Below are positions 14,682-16,938 of a stretch of DNA of 16,938 nucleotides, one piece after another. The stretch is from Pontimonas sp. Its GTDB lineage: Bacteria > Actinomycetota > Actinomycetes > Actinomycetales > Microbacteriaceae. Below the pieces are notes generated by a model. It did not search any database and was not told the origin of the DNA. It worked only from the letters and a program-made list of their open reading frames with translations. The translations under genes and the position numbers were made by a program. The stretch covers positions 1-16,938 of the forward strand of contig JAIOWV010000019.1 of the NCBI GenBank assembly GCA_021741945.1. Direction: 5' to 3'. Numbering within the stretch: the first letter of the stretch is position 1; every line of letters begins with the position of its first letter.

Positions 14682-15967
14682 TGAGTGAGCAGTCCAACGA
14701 CCCAGCCTTCCCGTCGCTCTGGGAAGAGCTGGTTTGGCGTGGGCTGATTCATGTCTCCACCGATGAGAAGGCCCTCGCCCAGGCGCTAGCTGGTGACCCC
14801 ATCACCTATTACTGCGGCTTTGACCCCACAGCCCCAAGCCTTCACCTGGGTAACTTGGTCCAGCTCTTGGTCATGCGCAGGCTTCAGCTCGCCGGCCACA
14901 AGCCTTTGGCCTTGGTTGGCGGTTCCACTGGCCTTATTGGCGACCCGAAGCCAACAGCAGAGCGAGTCCTCAACGAACCCGAGGTTGTCGCTGCGTGGGT
15001 GGAGCGCTTAGGGGAACAGATCTCGCGCTTCCTGGACTTTGCCGGCAGTGCTGCCGCACGTTTGGTGAACAACCTGGATTGGACCAAAGACCTCTCAGCC
15101 ATCGACTTCCTGAGGGATGTGGGGAAGTACTACCGGGTGGGCACCATGCTCAAGAAGGATGCCGTTGCTGCCCGGTTGAACTCCGATGCGGGAATCTCCT
15201 ACACCGAGTTCTCCTACCAGATCCTGCAGGGCATGGACTTCTTGAAGCTGCATGAGAACTACGGGTGCGTGCTGCAGACGGGTGGGTCCGACCAGTGGGG
15301 CAATCTGACGAGCGGGACGGATCTCATCCACAAAGCACTCGGTGTCAGTGTCCATGCTCTGGGGACACCGCTGATTACGAACGCCGATGGCACCAAGTTT
15401 GGTAAGTCAGAGGGCAACGCGATTTGGCTCGATGCCGAGCTGACGAGTCCCTGGGCGATGTACCAGTTCTGGCTGAACACCGATGACCGGGATGTCATCG
15501 ACCGCCTCAAGATTTTCACCTTCCTCACGCGCGCCGAGATTGACGCTCTCGCCACCGAAGTGGCGGAGGAGCCCCACCGTCGCAGCGCGCAGAAGCGGCT
15601 TGCCCACGAGGTCACAGCCCTCGTCCACGGAGCAGAGATCACTCAGAGCGTCCAAGAAGCATCCGAGGCGCTCTTTGGAAAAGACTCTCTGGAAACTCTC
15701 AATCCTGACGTGTTCGCTCAAGCGCTCGCGGAGCTGCCCGGCGCATCGGTGAGTCCCTCGACCACGGTTGCGGAGGCCTTGGTTGCAACAGGGCTGTGCC
15801 AGAGCGTTTCTGAGGCCAGGCGGGCGATTAGCCAGGGCGGTGTGAGCGTCAACAACGTTGCGGTAACCGAGGAAACAGCAGAAATTGGGGTTGCCAGGCC
15901 GCCGCACCCGACCGCTCTTCTCCTCAAGAGAGGTAAGAAGACCCTCGCTGCCTTGAACTATGCCTAG
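14681..15967 (+). CDS. tyrS: Tyrosyl-tRNA synthetase
   Basis: From the GTG at 14681 the product is 428 residues, the usual bacterial length. The class I signature HIGH appears as HLGN (55-58) in GFDPTAPSLHLGN. The tyrosine-site segment GGSDQWGN (201-208) is present, the KMSKS loop is KFGKS (239-243), and a C-terminal S4 RNA-binding domain includes VSEARRAISQGGVSVN. It charges tRNA-Tyr with tyrosine. The frame stays open upstream to 14372, but that part is antisense to the binding-protein gene and has no TyrRS sequence. A GTG at 14657 is a less likely start. The -10-like GATAAT just before 14681 suggests a leaderless mRNA. The stop overlaps the next gene by eight bases (ATGCCTAG). Confidence 0.97.
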   Translation: MSEQSNDPAFPSLWEELVWRGLIHVSTDEKALAQALAGDPITYYCGFDPTAPSLHLGNLVQLLVMRRLQLAGHKPLALVGGSTGLIGDPKPTAERVLNEPEVVAAWVERLGEQISRFLDFAGSAAARLVNNLDWTKDLSAIDFLRDVGKYYRVGTMLKKDAVAARLNSDAGISYTEFSYQILQGMDFLKLHENYGCVLQTGGSDQWGNLTSGTDLIHKALGVSVHALGTPLITNADGTKFGKSEGNAIWLDAELTSPWAMYQFWLNTDDRDVIDRLKIFTFLTRAEIDALATEVAEEPHRRSAQKRLAHEVTALVHGAEITQSVQEASEALFGKDSLETLNPDVFAQALAELPGASVSPSTTVAEALVATGLCQSVSEARRAISQGGVSVNNVAVTEETAEIGVARPPHPTALLLKRGKKTLAALNYA

Positions 15968-16493
15968 CGTTGAGTCCTTGGAAGGGAGGCTCAGCGGAGG
16001 TCACCCAAACTCTTTGGGAAATACCGTCTCGGTGGCGCAGGACGTCATTGGGAATCGCTCGCTCCTCCCGGAGCTAATAGGAACTTATTCCAGCGAGGAT
16101 GAGGTTGTTCGTCTTCGAGTCTCCAGTGCGCTCAAGCGAGTGGCGTGGGCGAAGCCCGAATGGGTCCATCATGAGTTGGACGCAGTCCTCGACTGGGTGG
16201 TTGCGCTCCAGCAACCCTCGGCGCAGTGGACCATCGCGGAGATTCTTCTGACGCTCGGCCCGATGCTTTCATCGTCGCAGCGCACCAAAGCTACCAACAT
16301 TATGAAATCGCACCTGAGCGCCTCCAAGGACTGGATTGTGCTGATCAAGACCATGGAAACCCTTGCCGACTGGGCCACGACAGACGCGGCGTTGAGGGGA
16401 TGGTTACTTGAACGCCTGGGGGAACTCGGGAAAGAATCACGAAAATCTGTCGCTCAGAAAGCTCGGCGGCTTCATGAAGCGTTGTCCCGGTAG
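15960..16493 (+). CDS. Unknown small soluble protein, possibly helical-repeat (HEAT-like)
   Basis: I do not recognise this 177-residue protein. It is mostly predicted alpha-helix, with pairs of amphipathic helices (SSEDEVVRLRVSSALKRVAW, IAEILLTLGPML, IVLIKTMETLADWA, LRGWLLERLGEL). The spacing and the DEVVRLRVSSAL and WIVLIKTMETLADWA segments resemble HEAT/armadillo-type repeats, which often bind other proteins. It has seven Trp residues, no signal peptide and no membrane segment, and ends in a basic helix (ESRKSVAQKARRLHEALSR). The ATG lies inside the end of tyrS, so its translation is probably coupled to TyrRS. It is the last gene before the rRNA promoters. Whether it acts on tRNA charging, ribosomes or DNA is unknown. 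Confidence 0.8.
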   Translation: MPSVESLEGRLSGGHPNSLGNTVSVAQDVIGNRSLLPELIGTYSSEDEVVRLRVSSALKRVAWAKPEWVHHELDAVLDWVVALQQPSAQWTIAEILLTLGPMLSSSQRTKATNIMKSHLSASKDWIVLIKTMETLADWATTDAALRGWLLERLGELGKESRKSVAQKARRLHEALSR

Positions 16494-16523
16494 TAGGTCC
16501 GACACGCCCGAGATGACAGCAAT

Positions 16524-16552
16524 TTGTCAACGGTAGTAAGCACCCCTATAGT
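16524..16552 (+). promoter_or_regulatory. rRNA promoter P1
   Basis: TTGTCA (16524-16529) and TATAGT (16547-16552) are separated by exactly 17 bases. Both are close to the housekeeping sigma consensus (TTGACA, TATAAT). Transcription should start near 16559. It is the distal of two tandem promoters for the rRNA operon. Confidence 0.8.
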
Positions 16553-16638
16553 TGTGAAGTTGTCACCCCAAAGGTCAACGTTGAGCAGCAGCTCAGTCGG
16601 CCTCAAGCGGGACTTCACCTAGTCAGAACATTCACCAC

Positions 16639-16667
16639 TTGCAGTGGGGGATTTCTCTCACTAGACT
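16639..16667 (+). promoter_or_regulatory. rRNA promoter P2
   Basis: TTGCAG (16639-16644) and TAGACT (16662-16667) are again 17 bases apart. Transcription should start near 16674. The TAGACT -10 recurs before pheS and argG, suggesting it is this organism's favoured form. Tandem P1/P2 arrangements are common for rrn operons, and one member often answers growth rate. Confidence 0.75.
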
Positions 16668-16819
16668 TGCGAATCCAGCGTTTCACAGCGCCGGGCCAAA
16701 ACACCCCCAGTCGGGGCGGGTTGGTTCCAGGCTCAGAAAGCTGCGCTGGAGAAAAGCAAGACGGACAGACGTCCGACGCCTCATCGGGAAACTGGTGGTG
16801 GAGTCAGCGACGCCCGATC

Positions 16820-16840
16820 CTTGAGAACTCAACAGTGTGC
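16820..16840 (+). promoter_or_regulatory. boxA-like rRNA antitermination element
   Basis: The leader contains CTTGAGAACTCAACAGTGTG, which closely resembles the boxA region of mycobacterial and other actinobacterial rRNA leaders (TTGAGAACTCAA). There the NusB-S10 complex binds RNA to prevent early termination of the untranslated transcript. TTGAG and CTCAA can also pair. Confidence 0.75.
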
Positions 16841-16850
16841 ACTAAGTCAA

Positions 16851-16885
16851 TGCCAAATAACCTCGTTGGCAGGAGCAATCCTGTC
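16851..16885 (+). promoter_or_regulatory. Two overlapping, mutually exclusive hairpins in the rRNA leader
   Basis: TGCCAA (16851-16856) pairs with TTGGCA (16866-16871). Bases 16868-16874 (GGCAGGA) can instead pair with 16879-16885 (TCCTGTC) around a GCAA tetraloop, with one G-U pair. The two stems share 16868-16871, so only one forms at a time. They probably help leader folding or processing during 16S maturation. Confidence 0.45.
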
Positions 16886-16938
16886 AAAGAGATTCCTTTG
16901 GATTAAATTGGACAAGTCAGTAGACAAGTCATTTAGTC

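Larger units (their letters stand above)
16494..16938 (+). other. Non-coding rRNA operon promoter and leader region
   Basis: These 445 bases hold no credible gene; the two short frames (about 61 and 79 codons) have no family features. The stretch contains two promoters with 17-base spacers, a boxA-like antitermination element, and several small hairpins: 16582-16595 (TGAGC/GCTCA), 16762-16775 (CGGAC/GTCCG), and CCAGCG at 16675-16680 with CGCTGG at 16744-16749. A 9-base direct repeat GACAAGTCA occurs at 16911-16919 and 16923-16931. By resemblance to actinobacterial rrn leaders, the 16S rRNA should start a short way past the right edge. No 16S sequence itself is visible in the window. Confidence 0.85.

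Noticed and set aside
14551..14697. A longer start for the binding protein at 14697
   Set aside because: It would place 49 residues ahead of a normal signal peptide; AAGGAG sits correctly for 14550.
16639..16906. Small open frames (61 and 79 codons) in the rRNA leader
   Set aside because: They overlap promoter P2 and the boxA element and show no ribosome site or family resemblance.
1..16938. CRISPR array, tRNA, insertion sequence, prophage or toxin-antitoxin genes
   Set aside because: No spaced repeats, tRNA-like folds, transposase motifs, terminal repeats or short toxin-like pairs were seen on either strand.

Overview
The window looks like core chromosome of an actinobacterium, most likely a small-genome, moderate-G+C member of Microbacteriaceae (order Micrococcales). 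Four things support this: the gene order infC-rpmI-rplT-SpoU methyltransferase-pheS-pheT-arg genes, the Ala/Pro/Lys-rich tail on IF3, frequent GTG starts with TANNNT -10 elements, and an rRNA leader with the TTGAGAACTCAA element typical of actinobacterial rrn operons. The genus is inferred by eye and is not proven.

Layout. 1-781 holds the end of infC (IF3), rpmI (L35) and rplT (L20), followed by a 16-bp perfect hairpin. 891-1691 is a SpoU-family RNA 2'-O-methyltransferase. 1719-5263 is pheS-pheT, the two subunits of phenylalanyl-tRNA synthetase. 5306-9367 is argC-argJ-argB-argF and 9413-12039 is argG-argH, together encoding most of arginine biosynthesis. 12036-14550 on the minus strand is a polar-amino-acid ABC importer (binding lipoprotein, permease, ATPase), convergent with argH and divergent from tyrS. 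14681-15967 is tyrS, and 15960-16493 is a small Trp-rich unknown protein overlapping it. From about 16494 to the end there is no gene. That stretch is an rRNA operon promoter and leader region with two well-formed promoters and a boxA-type element, so the 16S gene should begin just past the right edge.

How the genes work together. The region joins translation (IF3, L35, L20, RNA methylation, PheRS, TyrRS, rRNA) with arginine synthesis from glutamate. ArgJ can both start and recycle the acetyl group, and ArgC and ArgB carry out intermediate steps. The acetylornithine aminotransferase (argD) and the regulator (argR), which usually lie between argB and argF and between argF and argG in actinobacteria, are both absent here. 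The transaminase step must be supplied from elsewhere in the genome, and local ArgR control may be lost.

I found no mobile element, CRISPR array, tRNA, phage gene or obvious new multi-gene system. The points most worth a second look are the argD/argR loss, a SpoU enzyme with Ser in place of the motif-3 Asn, repeated signs of leaderless transcripts, several strong perfect dyads inside pheS and argB, and the tyrS-unknown gene-rrn arrangement.
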